Shown here piece after piece: positions 52,312-60,163 of a DNA stretch of 64,000 nucleotides. The notes beneath the pieces are model-generated. The model saw only the letters and a program-made list of their open reading frames with translations. It did not search any database and was not told the DNA's origin. A program made the translations under genes and the position numbers. Position 1 is the stretch's first letter. Each line of letters starts with the position of its first letter. Source of the stretch: Flavobacteriaceae bacterium (GTDB lineage Bacteria; Bacteroidota; Bacteroidia; Flavobacteriales; Flavobacteriaceae); assembly GCA_016649715.1 (NCBI GenBank), contig JAENXC010000007.1, forward strand, positions 62,001 through 126,000, given 5' to 3'.

Positions 52312-53640
52312 ATGGGACTTAAAAGCTGGCTTCAGAACTTTTCAAAAAATGAGGTGTTGAAAGACCGCAAACTTTCTGCACAAACGCTTCGGGAAATGCC
52401 GGAAGATATTTTGCGCATCGAAATGGCTGCCAAAAAAGGAAATCGCGGAAGTGGCAAAAACATAACCGCTGGACTTACCGGTAACGCCACATTTTTCACT
52501 CCAAAAACCATTAAGGATTGGAACAATGCCGTGCAATCTGCCACAGATCCTGAACGCCCTAACTTTCAATTCCTGCAGGAGCTTTACGAAAATCTAAAGC
52601 TGGATGCACACGTTCAAAGTGTTATTGAAACCCGTGTAAAACGTGTACTGCGCTCCAAATACGATTTGATTAGCCAAGGTGGTGAAGTAAACGAAGATGC
52701 CAAGAAACTACTCAACGCGCCCTGGTTTGAAAGCTTTGTGAGCGATGTGGTGATGACCAAGTTTGAAGGCATTAAAGTATTGGAGCTTTTTGACGTGGAC
52801 GAAATTGGCGAGCTCATTCGTTGTAAAGACATTCCAAAAGGCCACTTGTTGCCATTGCGCCAAGAAATTGCAAAGGAAGCGGGTGGTGAAAATGGAACAA
52901 GCTATGTGGGCGGATTAGCAAATTATTACGTTGAAGTAGGCGAAATGGAAGACCTTGGATTGCTCAGCCAGATTGCCACTTACATACTTGCAAAGAAAAA
53001 AGCAATGGGCGCTTTCCTGGACTACCTTCACAAATACGGAGTGCCGCCCATTATCATCAATACGGCCAATTACGATAAGGAACGCCAAACAGAGCTGTTG
53101 GCTATGGGTGTGGAAATGCACAACAACCACGTGATGGTTATCCAAGGAAATGAAACCTTTACTTTGGGCGATGTCCCCACAGGTGGAAGTACAACCTTGT
53201 TTTTCGACTTCATTAAATTAATGAACTCCGAAATATCAAAAGCAGTACTGGGCCAAGATGGAACTACAGAAAATAAGGACGGTGCCGGGACTTACGGCAG
53301 CCTAAAAATAATGCAAGGTGTGGCAGACGATCGCCACGAAAGCGACAAGCTTTTTGTGCAAAATGTCATCAACAAAGAGCTGCTTCCAAGATTGCCAAAA
53401 ATCAACAGCTTTTACAGTGTTTTAACGGGACTTATCTTTGATTGGGACGAGAGCTCCGAAATGGAGCAGAAAGACTATGTAGAAAGTGCTGTGCGCTTAA
53501 CTCAGGCGGGTTATGAACTTGACCTGGACGAGCTGAGCAACCGTTCCGGTATTACCGTAAAAGGTTACCGGGCACCGTTTGGAACTGCAGCAGATCCTTC
53601 GCTTGAAGATCCTAAAAAAAAAAGCCCAGCCAAAAAGTAA
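52312..53640 (+). CDS. Portal protein (DUF935, Mu gp29 type)
   Basis: The 442-residue protein has the DUF935 core: FLQELYENLKLDAHVQSVIETRVKRVL, YDKERQTELLAMGVEMHNNHVMVIQGNETF and MNSEISKAVLGQDGTTENKDGAGTYGSLK. Twelve copies form the ring through which DNA enters the head. The gene ends in a run of ten A (53614..53623), where frame slipping into the next gene is possible. Confidence 0.85.
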   Translation: MGLKSWLQNFSKNEVLKDRKLSAQTLREMPEDILRIEMAAKKGNRGSGKNITAGLTGNATFFTPKTIKDWNNAVQSATDPERPNFQFLQELYENLKLDAHVQSVIETRVKRVLRSKYDLISQGGEVNEDAKKLLNAPWFESFVSDVVMTKFEGIKVLELFDVDEIGELIRCKDIPKGHLLPLRQEIAKEAGGENGTSYVGGLANYYVEVGEMEDLGLLSQIATYILAKKKAMGAFLDYLHKYGVPPIIINTANYDKERQTELLAMGVEMHNNHVMVIQGNETFTLGDVPTGGSTTLFFDFIKLMNSEISKAVLGQDGTTENKDGAGTYGSLKIMQGVADDRHESDKLFVQNVINKELLPRLPKINSFYSVLTGLIFDWDESSEMEQKDYVESAVRLTQAGYELDLDELSNRSGITVKGYRAPFGTAADPSLEDPKKKSPAKK

Positions 53641-53705
53641 ATAGCGCAGCAATACAAGCTTTTTACAATGCGGAAGGCTGCGGACATTCACACGATGAAA
53701 GTCCG

Positions 53706-54458
53706 GTGGCTTTAGATCTGTCTAAGTGGGTTAAAATGATAGTCCGTATTGCAAAACTGCTTCACTCCGGAAAACTGAAACCCGAAGAGTTGGATCAAGA
53801 GCTCTTGGAAAAAACCTACAGCGAATTAAAAAAAGGCGCAAAACAAGGTTGGGGCAAAGATTGGGACAAACTGCAAAAGGATGGCGACGCCATTGTTACC
53901 GAAATCCAAAACAACCTTTACTATTTCAGCGCAGCGAAAACATACCAACAGCTGTTGGACTTTAACGCGATGCTGGTGGATGAAAACGGCAAGATCAGAA
54001 ACTTTACCGATTTCCGAAGAAAGGTAATGACGGTTCACGAAACCTACAACCAAAACTATCTGCAGGCAGAATACCAAACCGCCAAAAGGAGCAGCCAAGC
54101 CGCCAGACAATGGCAGAGTTTTCTAAAAGATGCAGATCTATTTCCAAACTTAGAATACAGAACCGTGGGCGATGACCGCGTGCGCGATGAGCACCAAAAA
54201 TTGGAAGGTGTAATAAAACCAATCAACGATACTTTTTGGGACACCCACTATCCGCCAAACGGATGGCGCTGCCGTTGCTCCGTTAGGCAAAGCGATGCCA
54301 CACCAACCAAAGGAATACCAAAAGTAACTGTGGAGCGTGGTTTTGAAAACAACGTAGGCAAAACAGGAATGGTCTTTAATCCAGATGGCCACCCGTATTT
54401 CGCGATGGATAAAAAGCAACTGGACAAACTGAAAAAGCAAAAGCCGAAGGATGAGTAG
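53706..54458 (+). CDS. Phage Mu F-like minor head protein (SPP1 gp7 family)
   Basis: The 250-residue protein has the Mu F signature in its C-terminal half: RTVGDDRVRDEHQKLEGVIKPINDTFWDTHYPPNGWRCRCSVRQ. The N-terminal half is helical. The only canonical start is GTG at 53706; the frame is open upstream to about 53616 and encodes a sensible Cys/His segment (NAEGCGHSHDES), so the real N-terminus may be earlier. It acts in head assembly next to the portal. Confidence 0.82.
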   Translation: MALDLSKWVKMIVRIAKLLHSGKLKPEELDQELLEKTYSELKKGAKQGWGKDWDKLQKDGDAIVTEIQNNLYYFSAAKTYQQLLDFNAMLVDENGKIRNFTDFRRKVMTVHETYNQNYLQAEYQTAKRSSQAARQWQSFLKDADLFPNLEYRTVGDDRVRDEHQKLEGVIKPINDTFWDTHYPPNGWRCRCSVRQSDATPTKGIPKVTVERGFENNVGKTGMVFNPDGHPYFAMDKKQLDKLKKQKPKDE

Positions 54459-54966
54459 TTTTGAAAAAACACCGGACTTTAATGCGATGGGTGCGCAGCT
54501 CGTTAATGATGCTGTGCGTTATGCAGGAGTAACTGGTGTCAACTTTTTTAAAGACAGTTTTACAAAAGAGGGGTTTACCGATAAAAGTTTTCAGAAATGG
54601 GAAGGGCGAAAAGGTGAAGTGGATCCAGGAAGACGAATTTTAACTAAAAGCGACATTCTTGAAAATTCCGTTGAATATGAAATTAATGGTACCAAGATTA
54701 CATTTTTCAGCAATGAGGAATATGCGGACATCCATAACAATGGCGGAACCATTCAAGTTCGTATAACTGAAAAAAGCCGGAAGTATTTCTGGTATATGTA
54801 CAAAAGCACTAAAAAAGAAATGTGGAAATGGATGGCATTGACAAAGAAGGACGTAATGACCATTAAAATACCTGCTAGACCATTCATACAACCTTCAGAA
54901 ACTCTTATGGCCAATCTGGACGAATGGCTATTAAATACTATTTTAAAACGCTTTAAAAACCCATAA
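54451..54966 (+). CDS. Phage virion morphogenesis protein (Mu gpG-like)
   Basis: The 171-residue protein has the family pattern FTDKSFQKWEGRKG, RRILTKSDILENSVEYEINGTKITFFSNEEYADIHNNGG and IPARPFIQPSETLM, as in P2 gpS/Mu gpG tail-completion proteins. It overlaps the F-like gene by 8 bp. The last third is AT-richer than the F gene. Confidence 0.82.
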   Translation: MSSFEKTPDFNAMGAQLVNDAVRYAGVTGVNFFKDSFTKEGFTDKSFQKWEGRKGEVDPGRRILTKSDILENSVEYEINGTKITFFSNEEYADIHNNGGTIQVRITEKSRKYFWYMYKSTKKEMWKWMALTKKDVMTIKIPARPFIQPSETLMANLDEWLLNTILKRFKNP

Positions 54967-54967
54967 C

Positions 54968-55342
54968 ATGAACAAAAAAGTAATTGAAATTTTAGAAGAT
55001 AAAGTTGGCAATAAACAAGCCTACTTTATTTGTCCTGGTTGCAGATCTGGACACGCCCCATATATAGAAGGCAAAGGAGTTCCTGTTTGGGGTTTTAATA
55101 ATAATCTTGAAAAGCCAACATTTACACCTTCAATTTTAGTAAGATATGATTATTTAAGCGAAGAAGGGCAAAAAAAATCATTTGAATTCAAGAAAAAAAA
55201 CGGCAGGTTGCCAACAAGAGAGGAACTTCCATATGATATTCATAAAATCTGTCATTCATTTGTAACCGATGGAAAAATTAAATTTTTAGGGGATTGCACA
55301 CACGATCTGAAAAATACTACAGTTGAATTAAACCCGATATAA
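54968..55342 (+). CDS. DUF6527 phage protein
   Basis: The 124-residue protein has CPGCRSGHAPYI, WGFNNNLEKPTFTPSILV and the ending CHSFVTDGKIKFLGDCTHDLKNTTVELNPI, a pattern I know from the DUF6527 family, often found in phages and misnamed ammonia monooxygenase. The Cys and His residues may bind a metal. Function unknown. It is more AT-rich than the head genes around it, so it is probably a cargo gene. Confidence 0.7.
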   Translation: MNKKVIEILEDKVGNKQAYFICPGCRSGHAPYIEGKGVPVWGFNNNLEKPTFTPSILVRYDYLSEEGQKKSFEFKKKNGRLPTREELPYDIHKICHSFVTDGKIKFLGDCTHDLKNTTVELNPI

Positions 55343-55344
55343 CA

Positions 55345-55902
55345 ATGGTAACAGAAAACTATAAACAAGATTTTACAGGATTGTACTTGGAACTATGCGT
55401 AGCTGTGGCCGCCAAAATTCCTGAAGTGCTATGGCAGGACCTTTGGCACAACCAAGTTAATTTTTTGGAAGAGGAACACCCCTTTCCCACGCCAGCGTGG
55501 TTTTATGCCATCCGTATTTTAAACACCGAAGATGCCAGCGAAAACGCGCAGGATTGTGATGTGCAAGTGGATATTTATCACTTTTTTGAAACCTTTAATG
55601 ATACTTATTCCGGCAGTTACAACCAAGAAGATGCCTTGGATTTTCTGCGAAACTGCAACAAAGCGCACCAACTTTTCCACGGCACTACTGGCGCTACGTA
55701 TAGCGAAATGCGTCGCGTGGCTTTTACGCCAGTAGATACCGGAAGCGCGGGCAACCTGTACCGCCAAAGCTTTGTTTGCAAATTGAGAGATCTAAGCGCA
55801 ATGAAGGAATATGTGGAAGTAACACCAAACGAGATTACTATTGTGCGGGAAGATCCTGTGTTTACTCCGCCGGCGGGGGGTGGGTTTGTGTTGCCGGGGT
55901 GA
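55345..55902 (+). CDS. Phage head-tail connector/tail completion candidate (Mu gp37 position)
   Basis: The 185-residue protein is the last of the rightward block. It has the stretch DVQVDIYHFFETFNDTYSGSYNQEDALDFLRN, resembling connector or tail-completion proteins that follow gpG-like genes. The assignment rests on order. Confidence 0.55.
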   Translation: MVTENYKQDFTGLYLELCVAVAAKIPEVLWQDLWHNQVNFLEEEHPFPTPAWFYAIRILNTEDASENAQDCDVQVDIYHFFETFNDTYSGSYNQEDALDFLRNCNKAHQLFHGTTGATYSEMRRVAFTPVDTGSAGNLYRQSFVCKLRDLSAMKEYVEVTPNEITIVREDPVFTPPAGGGFVLPG

Positions 55903-55903
55903 G

Positions 55904-55930
55904 TTTTCAGTATTCAGTCGCAGTTGGCAG
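55904..55930. repeat. Heptad-type array in the prophage (TNNNCAG)
   Basis: Units TTTTCAG, TATTCAG, TCGCAG and TTGGCAG follow the last rightward late gene. They are of the same family as host arrays at 12457 and 29886. Confidence 0.6.
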
Positions 55931-55937
55931 TAAATAG

Positions 55938-55971
55938 AAAACCATTTTGTTGAAGCCAACAAAATGGTTTT
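55938..55971. terminator. Bidirectional terminator between convergent phage blocks
   Basis: A perfect 15-bp stem (55938..55952 and 55957..55971, loop AAGC) lies between the last late gene (+) and the XRE gene (-), with T-rich tails on both sides. Confidence 0.8.
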
Positions 55972-55972
55972 A

Positions 55973-56278
55973 CTAATTTTTAGAGAGCTTGTCGGGGCGT
56001 CTTCCAAGTTGATCCATCGCATCTTCAAACCACTTGTTGAGCTCTGCGCTCTCGTCTTGGCTTTCAAAGAAGATATTTAGCTGAAGTGCGTGGACCATTT
56101 TCAAAACTACATCAAACTTTACACAAAATTCAAGTTCAAAGAAGCGTTTGATGGTGGAACTGTGAACGCCTACCTTTTCGGCAAGCTGTGTGCGGTTCAT
56201 CCCTTGTGCGTTCATAGCTTTTTCAAGGAAAAGGGCGAACGCTTTCCAGTGTTCGCCCTGTGGGGTTTTATTACTCAT
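55973..56278 (-). CDS. XRE-family helix-turn-helix regulator
   Basis: The 101-residue protein has an HTH_3 domain: MNRTQLAEKVGVHSSTIKRFFELEFCVKFDVVLKMVHAL. It is the last gene of the leftward early/middle block, the position of the late activator C in phage Mu, so it is one candidate for the regulator of the late control region. It overlaps the previous gene by 8 bp. It could also be a repressor acting on the palindrome at 56606. Confidence 0.75.
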   Translation of the reverse strand: MSNKTPQGEHWKAFALFLEKAMNAQGMNRTQLAEKVGVHSSTIKRFFELEFCVKFDVVLKMVHALQLNIFFESQDESAELNKWFEDAMDQLGRRPDKLSKN

Positions 56279-56540
56279 TTATTTTTGCGTTTGAAGCGTC
56301 ATAAGACAAAAAAGAACCTCTTACATAACTAATGCCGCCTTGTTTGTAATAATCAACTTCATCATTTTTCAAAGTTTGAAAAGCTTCACTTAATGCTTTA
56401 ACGGCCTTACCTTTTGTAGGGAAAATAATTTCGTAATTGTTGAAGTTTAATTTTTTTGTTTCACTTTCATAAGTGCAGATCGCATTGTGAAGTGTGTGAT
56501 TTCCTGAAATTTGACCTGAAATGATAATTGAAGTTGTCAT
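56271..56540 (-). CDS. Small phage protein of unknown function
   Basis: The 89-residue protein (start MTTSIIISGQISGNHTLHNA) is coupled to the XRE gene by an 8-bp overlap. The start at 56540 is 57 bp past the -7 box at 56597. No motif recognised. As a regulator partner it could be an antitoxin- or toxin-like protein, but nothing shows this. Confidence 0.55.
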   Translation of the reverse strand: MTTSIIISGQISGNHTLHNAICTYESETKKLNFNNYEIIFPTKGKAVKALSEAFQTLKNDEVDYYKQGGISYVRGSFLSYDASNAKINE

Positions 56541-56596
56541 AATAATTGTTGCCGTATTGTGCTGTTGCCGCCAGCTCTTATGATTAATTTGTTTAC

Positions 56597-56633
56597 CAAA
56601 GATAATTTTTATTTGCGTGTACGCAAATAAAAA
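56597..56633 (-). promoter_or_regulatory. Promoter and palindromic operator of the XRE unit
   Basis: On the minus strand TTG (56624..56626), 19 nt and TATCTTTG (56597..56604) fit the Bacteroidota consensus exactly. A perfect 12-bp inverted repeat (56606..56617 with 56622..56633, loop 4) covers the spacer and -33, so a bound protein would block RNA polymerase. Confidence 0.7.
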
Positions 56634-56658
56634 GATAAACTTTAACATTTATTTTTGA

Positions 56659-56862
56659 TTAAACAGATACTTTATAAAGAATACTTTCCAGCGTGGAAGG
56701 CGAAAGGTAGTGCGCGTGTGCGGCTTTGGCGATGCACCAGGTTTCACTGTAAATTTTCACTTTGCGGCCATTGAAGTTTTCTGTCTTCGCGGAAAGTTTG
56801 TGGTAGAGCGCCACGGCATCTTTGTGCTTCCGTAAGGTGTTTGGAGTTGTAGGTTGGCTCAT
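56659..56862 (-). CDS. Small phage protein of unknown function
   Basis: The 67-residue basic, helical protein (SQPTTPNTLRKHKDAVALYHKLS) has no recognised motif. It lies upstream of the XRE promoter and is transcribed in the same direction. Confidence 0.5.
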   Translation of the reverse strand: MSQPTTPNTLRKHKDAVALYHKLSAKTENFNGRKVKIYSETWCIAKAAHAHYLSPSTLESILYKVSV

Positions 56863-56941
56863 CGTGGACGTTTAAAACAAATATAACTCCAAAACCCGCG
56901 CCTGTCAACCCTTTGAGTAGTGGTGGAAGCTAACAGGTTGT

Positions 56942-56978
56942 TAACATAAAAAAAGCCACCCTTTTCAAGATGGCTTTT
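56942..56978 (-). terminator. Intrinsic terminator after the 56-residue membrane protein
   Basis: An 8-bp stem (AAAAGCCA 56951..56958 with TGGCTTTT 56971..56978) is followed on the minus strand by seven T. It is directly beside TGACTGGAATCTT (56982..56994), a word also found in the inverted repeat at 32156..32244. Confidence 0.7.
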
Positions 56979-56999
56979 AACTGACTGGAATCTTCAAAA

Positions 57000-57170
57000 T
57001 CATTCAATTTTCTTTTGATTGTTTGAGTTCAATTTTCGCAATTCGCCAATAATAGTGTATTGGTTTTTAATAAGTACATCAATTCGTAACATCCAAGCTC
57101 CAACTAAGCGCATAATAAGCACTAAAAGCACTATAGCCGCTAAGATTACAGGTATCATAACAAATTTCAT
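57000..57170 (-). CDS. Small phage membrane protein
   Basis: The 56-residue frame starts MKFVMIPVILAAIVLLVLIM, a single membrane helix, and ends in a polar tail (RKLNSNNQKKIE). A terminator precedes and another follows it, so it may be its own unit; a TAACTTTG box lies at 57198..57205 on the minus strand. It could be a superinfection or lysis-related protein; unknown. Confidence 0.5.
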   Translation of the reverse strand: MKFVMIPVILAAIVLLVLIMRLVGAWMLRIDVLIKNQYTIIGELRKLNSNNQKKIE

Positions 57171-57204
57171 AATTTAAAATTTAAAGGGTTAGTAATTCAA
57201 AGTT

Positions 57205-57235
57205 AGAAAAAAACAGGGGATTTTACACCCCTGTT
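57205..57235 (-). terminator. Intrinsic terminator of the KilA-N unit
   Basis: An 8-bp GC-rich stem (AACAGGGG 57212..57219 with CCCCTGTT 57228..57235) is followed on the minus strand by a run of T, just past the stop at 57239. Confidence 0.75.
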
Positions 57236-57238
57236 GGG

Positions 57239-57487
57239 TTATTTTGTTGAGTCTGTAAGTACCCTGATTTTTTCTTCGGGCAACAAATACAACTCTGCCT
57301 GGTCTACAGTTGGCAGTAAATCCTGTAGCATATCCATTGCATAACGAATGTCTGCAAAATCTACGCTACTTTCTTCCTGATTGCGCACAAGTGCTACCAG
57401 TGCGTGCATACGGCAAGAAGCTTCAATACCGTTAAGCTCTTCCCACGGGTCTATAACTATCTTGTTTTTGATGTCTCGCTTTATCAT
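57239..57487 (-). CDS. Small phage protein of unknown function
   Basis: The 82-residue acidic, helical protein is coupled to the KilA-N gene by a 4-bp overlap (ATGA). No motif recognised. Confidence 0.55.
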   Translation of the reverse strand: MIKRDIKNKIVIDPWEELNGIEASCRMHALVALVRNQEESSVDFADIRYAMDMLQDLLPTVDQAELYLLPEEKIRVLTDSTK

Positions 57488-58101
57488 AGTGAAAGTTTTA
57501 ATTGTGTGGAGGCTTTTTTATAATCATAAAAACCCTTCAGTAAATCAAAGTAATGACCAGTTATAAAATTACGCCCAAAAACCATAAAGAAGTGGTTTGG
57601 GTGTCTTTTCTTTCTTCGTGAAGCGCTTGGTCTTTTTGCATTCGCTACAACTTTCATTACTTCAACATAAGGATAAAGCGCTTTACCTTCGTGAACAATT
57701 GGACTCACATTATGCTTTGGAGGCAAAATTAAAGCTTGTTCTGTAAGTAGTTGCTTTAATTTAGTGTTACAAGCAAGGTAAAAATCTGGACTGAGCCATT
57801 GCGCAAAGAATAATGCTACATCTTCTTGAAATAATGTGCCACGGTTAACACCACCATGCTTAACTATCTGTAAATCATCCAAGGGGCATATATGCCTCTT
57901 GGAAACAACATTTAGTAAGTCTTTAGCTTGTTGCGTTCTAAGCCAATCTTTCGGAGTTTTTCCAAATGGTTTTGCCATTTGTGTTGCATTAACCATCATT
58001 CTGCCATTGATTTCTTCAAAGGCAACATTGCTTCCGTGATATTGTAACACAGAAAACTGCTCGTTTTCAGCCTGAGCTTGGCTTTTGCTTTCTTTGGACA
58101 T
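57484..58101 (-). CDS. KilA-N domain protein
   Basis: The 205-residue protein has a KilA-N domain (about residues 22-120): GRMMVNATQMAKPFGKTPKDWLRTQQAKDLL and GTLFQEDVALFFAQWLSPDFYLACNTKL. KilA-N proteins bind DNA and act as phage antirepressors or regulators. The C-terminal part is basic (KRPSASRRKKRH). It may influence the lytic decision. Confidence 0.82.
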   Translation of the reverse strand: MSKESKSQAQAENEQFSVLQYHGSNVAFEEINGRMMVNATQMAKPFGKTPKDWLRTQQAKDLLNVVSKRHICPLDDLQIVKHGGVNRGTLFQEDVALFFAQWLSPDFYLACNTKLKQLLTEQALILPPKHNVSPIVHEGKALYPYVEVMKVVANAKRPSASRRKKRHPNHFFMVFGRNFITGHYFDLLKGFYDYKKASTQLKLSL

Positions 58102-58114
58102 ATCGAAAGTTTTT

Positions 58115-58339
58115 TTAAAGCGAAGCCTCTAATCCTAATTCATCAGAAGTCATATTTACCAAAAAGCCTTCATCATTTGTGCCTTTACAATAGACTGTTA
58201 ATTTTACATTTTCGGGCATCTTGTTTTCCCAACGCAAACCATCAGCGTTTTTGTCTTTTGGATAAATATCTGTGAAATTATCCAAGTGGTCGTAGCATAA
58301 TCTTACTACTTTGTCATTTTCAATTTCTTCTTGTGTCAT
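58115..58339 (-). CDS. Small phage protein of unknown function
   Basis: The 74-residue acidic protein starts MTQEEIENDKVV at 58339 and ends SDELGLEASL. The upstream in-frame ATG at 58390 is less likely. The spacer to the methyltransferase (58340..58468) holds an imperfect hairpin around 58381..58425 and no gene. Confidence 0.5.
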   Translation of the reverse strand: MTQEEIENDKVVRLCYDHLDNFTDIYPKDKNADGLRWENKMPENVKLTVYCKGTNDEGFLVNMTSDELGLEASL

Positions 58340-58468
58340 TATTTTTATTTTAAATTTGTTACTAAAAAAGCCCGAACGCATAACACGCAATTGGCAAAAT
58401 AAAAGCCATTGGGCATTGTGCTAAACTTCAACATTAGTGGTAGGCTTTTACTTCGCCAATCGCCACCG

Positions 58469-59029
58469 TTACACCCCATAAGAGGAAAGTTTCATAAATG
58501 TTACCCAGTGCGTTTTCATCGCCTTTCCGGATGGATGTCCAAACAACGGCCGATAAGGACAAAGTTTTAAAATCTCACTTAATCTAATATCGTGCTCGTT
58601 CCATTTGAAGATTAAAATACCCTCATTTTGAAGAACCCTAAAGCATTCCTCAAAGCCTTTTTTAATATCCTCGCGCCAAGTCTTTTTATTTAAAATACCG
58701 TATTTTATTCCCATATAAGATTTTTCGCCTAAAGATGTAAAATGTGGTGGATCAAAAACCACTAACTTAAAAGTTTCATCTTCATAAGGCATATCCCTAA
58801 AGTCGGCCACTAAATCAGGTTTACAAGAAAAATCCCTTGCATTTCTGCCTTTACCAACTGTAATTGTCTCAACCTCTCTACGGTCCTGAAATAAAACGTT
58901 CGGATCCGCTTTATCAAACCAAAACATTTTCCCCCCGCAACAGGCATCGAGAATAGACGGGGTGTAACACTCGCTATAAGTAATGGCGGGGTTTTCCTGT
59001 AATTTCATATTTGTATTTTCAATTGACAT
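58469..59029 (-). CDS. Phage SAM-dependent DNA methyltransferase
   Basis: The 186-residue protein has a class I methyltransferase fold: ILDACCGGKMFWFD (motif I), VADFRDMPYEDETFKLVVFDPPHF (motif IV with DPPH) and later strands ending MKTHWVTFMKL. DPPH/DPPY is typical of N6-adenine or N4-cytosine methylases. With Dam at 31343 the phage thus carries two modification enzymes. Starts at 59068 and 59008 are also possible. Confidence 0.72.
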   Translation of the reverse strand: MSIENTNMKLQENPAITYSECYTPSILDACCGGKMFWFDKADPNVLFQDRREVETITVGKGRNARDFSCKPDLVADFRDMPYEDETFKLVVFDPPHFTSLGEKSYMGIKYGILNKKTWREDIKKGFEECFRVLQNEGILIFKWNEHDIRLSEILKLCPYRPLFGHPSGKAMKTHWVTFMKLSSYGV

Positions 59030-59079
59030 TAATCTAAAATTAAAGTTGAGTAGTTTTAAAGCCGCCACTACTCATAGCG

Positions 59080-59091
59080 GCTAACGTTAGC
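59080..59091. repeat. Perfect 12-bp palindrome GCTAACGTTAGC
   Basis: It stands in the 82-bp spacer upstream of the methyltransferase, beside a GCCGC/GCGGC hairpin (59061..59081). AACGTTAGC recurs at 59487..59495. Role unknown. Confidence 0.4.
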
Positions 59092-59111
59092 AGTCAGATA
59101 AGGAAGATTAA

Positions 59112-59426
59112 TCACAAGTAAGAAAAATAACCCGCACTCGCTGTAATTGTCATTTTTCTATCTTCCGTTTTCGGCAAAGCTATTTCAGTTTTATACCGAT
59201 GAAAAAAGAAAGGAATATCATCCACAAAGTATGTGCGCTCTTCTAAATCGGGATAATCCTCACATCTACAACGCTCCTTTATAAATGCTTCTAATTCCAT
59301 TCTGTTTTTAAACTCGAATCCTTTACGCTTCAATCCTTCTATAAGGTAGTCATCCAATTTTTTATGAAGTCCTTTAGATAAATTATCTATCGCGTACTGT
59401 GTAATATCATATTTTGATAAATCCAT
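59112..59426 (-). CDS. Phage protein of unknown function
   Basis: The 104-residue protein has a central acidic region (FIKERCRCEDYPDLEERTYFVDD) with two Cys. No family recognised. The start at 59426 is the first ATG. Confidence 0.5.
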   Translation of the reverse strand: MDLSKYDITQYAIDNLSKGLHKKLDDYLIEGLKRKGFEFKNRMELEAFIKERCRCEDYPDLEERTYFVDDIPFFFHRYKTEIALPKTEDRKMTITASAGYFSYL

Positions 59427-59500
59427 AATATCTCTTATTTATATCGGTTTTTATATTTTCCTTTTGGCTTTTTATAATCGCCCAGAAACGTTAGCAAACA

Positions 59501-60157
59501 TCAAAGCCTACCCAAAAAATCAGAGTTTTTAAACTCATGTTTAAAAGTGTTGGGGCCTAAAGTGGCAATGGCTTCGGCCACATTTTTAAAGCCTTTGCTC
59601 TCGGCAAATTTCAGCTTGTCGCTGTAGCCTTTTTGGGGTTCGTTTTTTTTGGGTTTGTGGTTTTTAAGTATCTTTTCAAGAGGCTTTGGCTGTGGTGCAT
59701 CAATGGGTTTTAAGCTCCACGTAAACGGGCGGGCGCTGCCGTCTTTAAAAGCCAAGCCTTTAAAAGCCAAGCGGTCTAAGGCCACAATAACGGAGTGGGT
59801 CTGTATGGGCAGGTCGCTGCTTTTTAGCAGTTGTTTGGTGATTGCTCCGGCGGTTTCCTCGGCATCAATGATCTTCATTGCCTCCAAAACTTCCTTGTCT
59901 GAAGGTATCTTGTTTTTCCCGTCACGCGAGAGCCTGGAGTCGTTAAAAACATCAACTACCGGATATACCTCGGTTGTTGTCGGGGTTTCGTCAACTTCCG
60001 CGTTTGGTTCATCACAACACACAACTGGCGAGGTGTTATTGATCCGCTGCAGATCCTTTACTATTTCCTGCAGGTCTGATATTGCCTGCCATTCGGTTTG
60101 AACAGCTGCTTTGCGGGTGGCTATTTCGGTTTCTAAAAGTGCGATTGCTTGTTTCAT
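59501..60157 (-). CDS. Phage coiled-coil and winged-helix-like protein
   Basis: The 218-residue protein starts with a coiled coil (about 1-40), has an acidic linker, and then a region like a winged helix (SDKEVLEAMKIIDAEETAGAITKQLL ... VALDRLAFKGLAFKDG). A perfect 14-bp tandem copy (59744..59757, 59759..59772) encodes the repeated GLAFK. Function unknown; DNA binding is a guess. Confidence 0.55.
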   Translation of the reverse strand: MKQAIALLETEIATRKAAVQTEWQAISDLQEIVKDLQRINNTSPVVCCDEPNAEVDETPTTTEVYPVVDVFNDSRLSRDGKNKIPSDKEVLEAMKIIDAEETAGAITKQLLKSSDLPIQTHSVIVALDRLAFKGLAFKDGSARPFTWSLKPIDAPQPKPLEKILKNHKPKKNEPQKGYSDKLKFAESKGFKNVAEAIATLGPNTFKHEFKNSDFLGRL

Positions 60158-60163
60158 GGTTTA

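Noticed and set aside
55973-56540. Toxin-antitoxin pair
   Set aside because: An XRE protein with a small coupled gene fits the layout, but the small protein has no toxin motif, and the place at the end of the early block fits a regulator equally well.
59080-59495. Integron-type attC sites from the words GCTAAC and GTTAGC
   Set aside because: The flanking bases do not fit the core-site consensus, there is no integrase and no cassette array.
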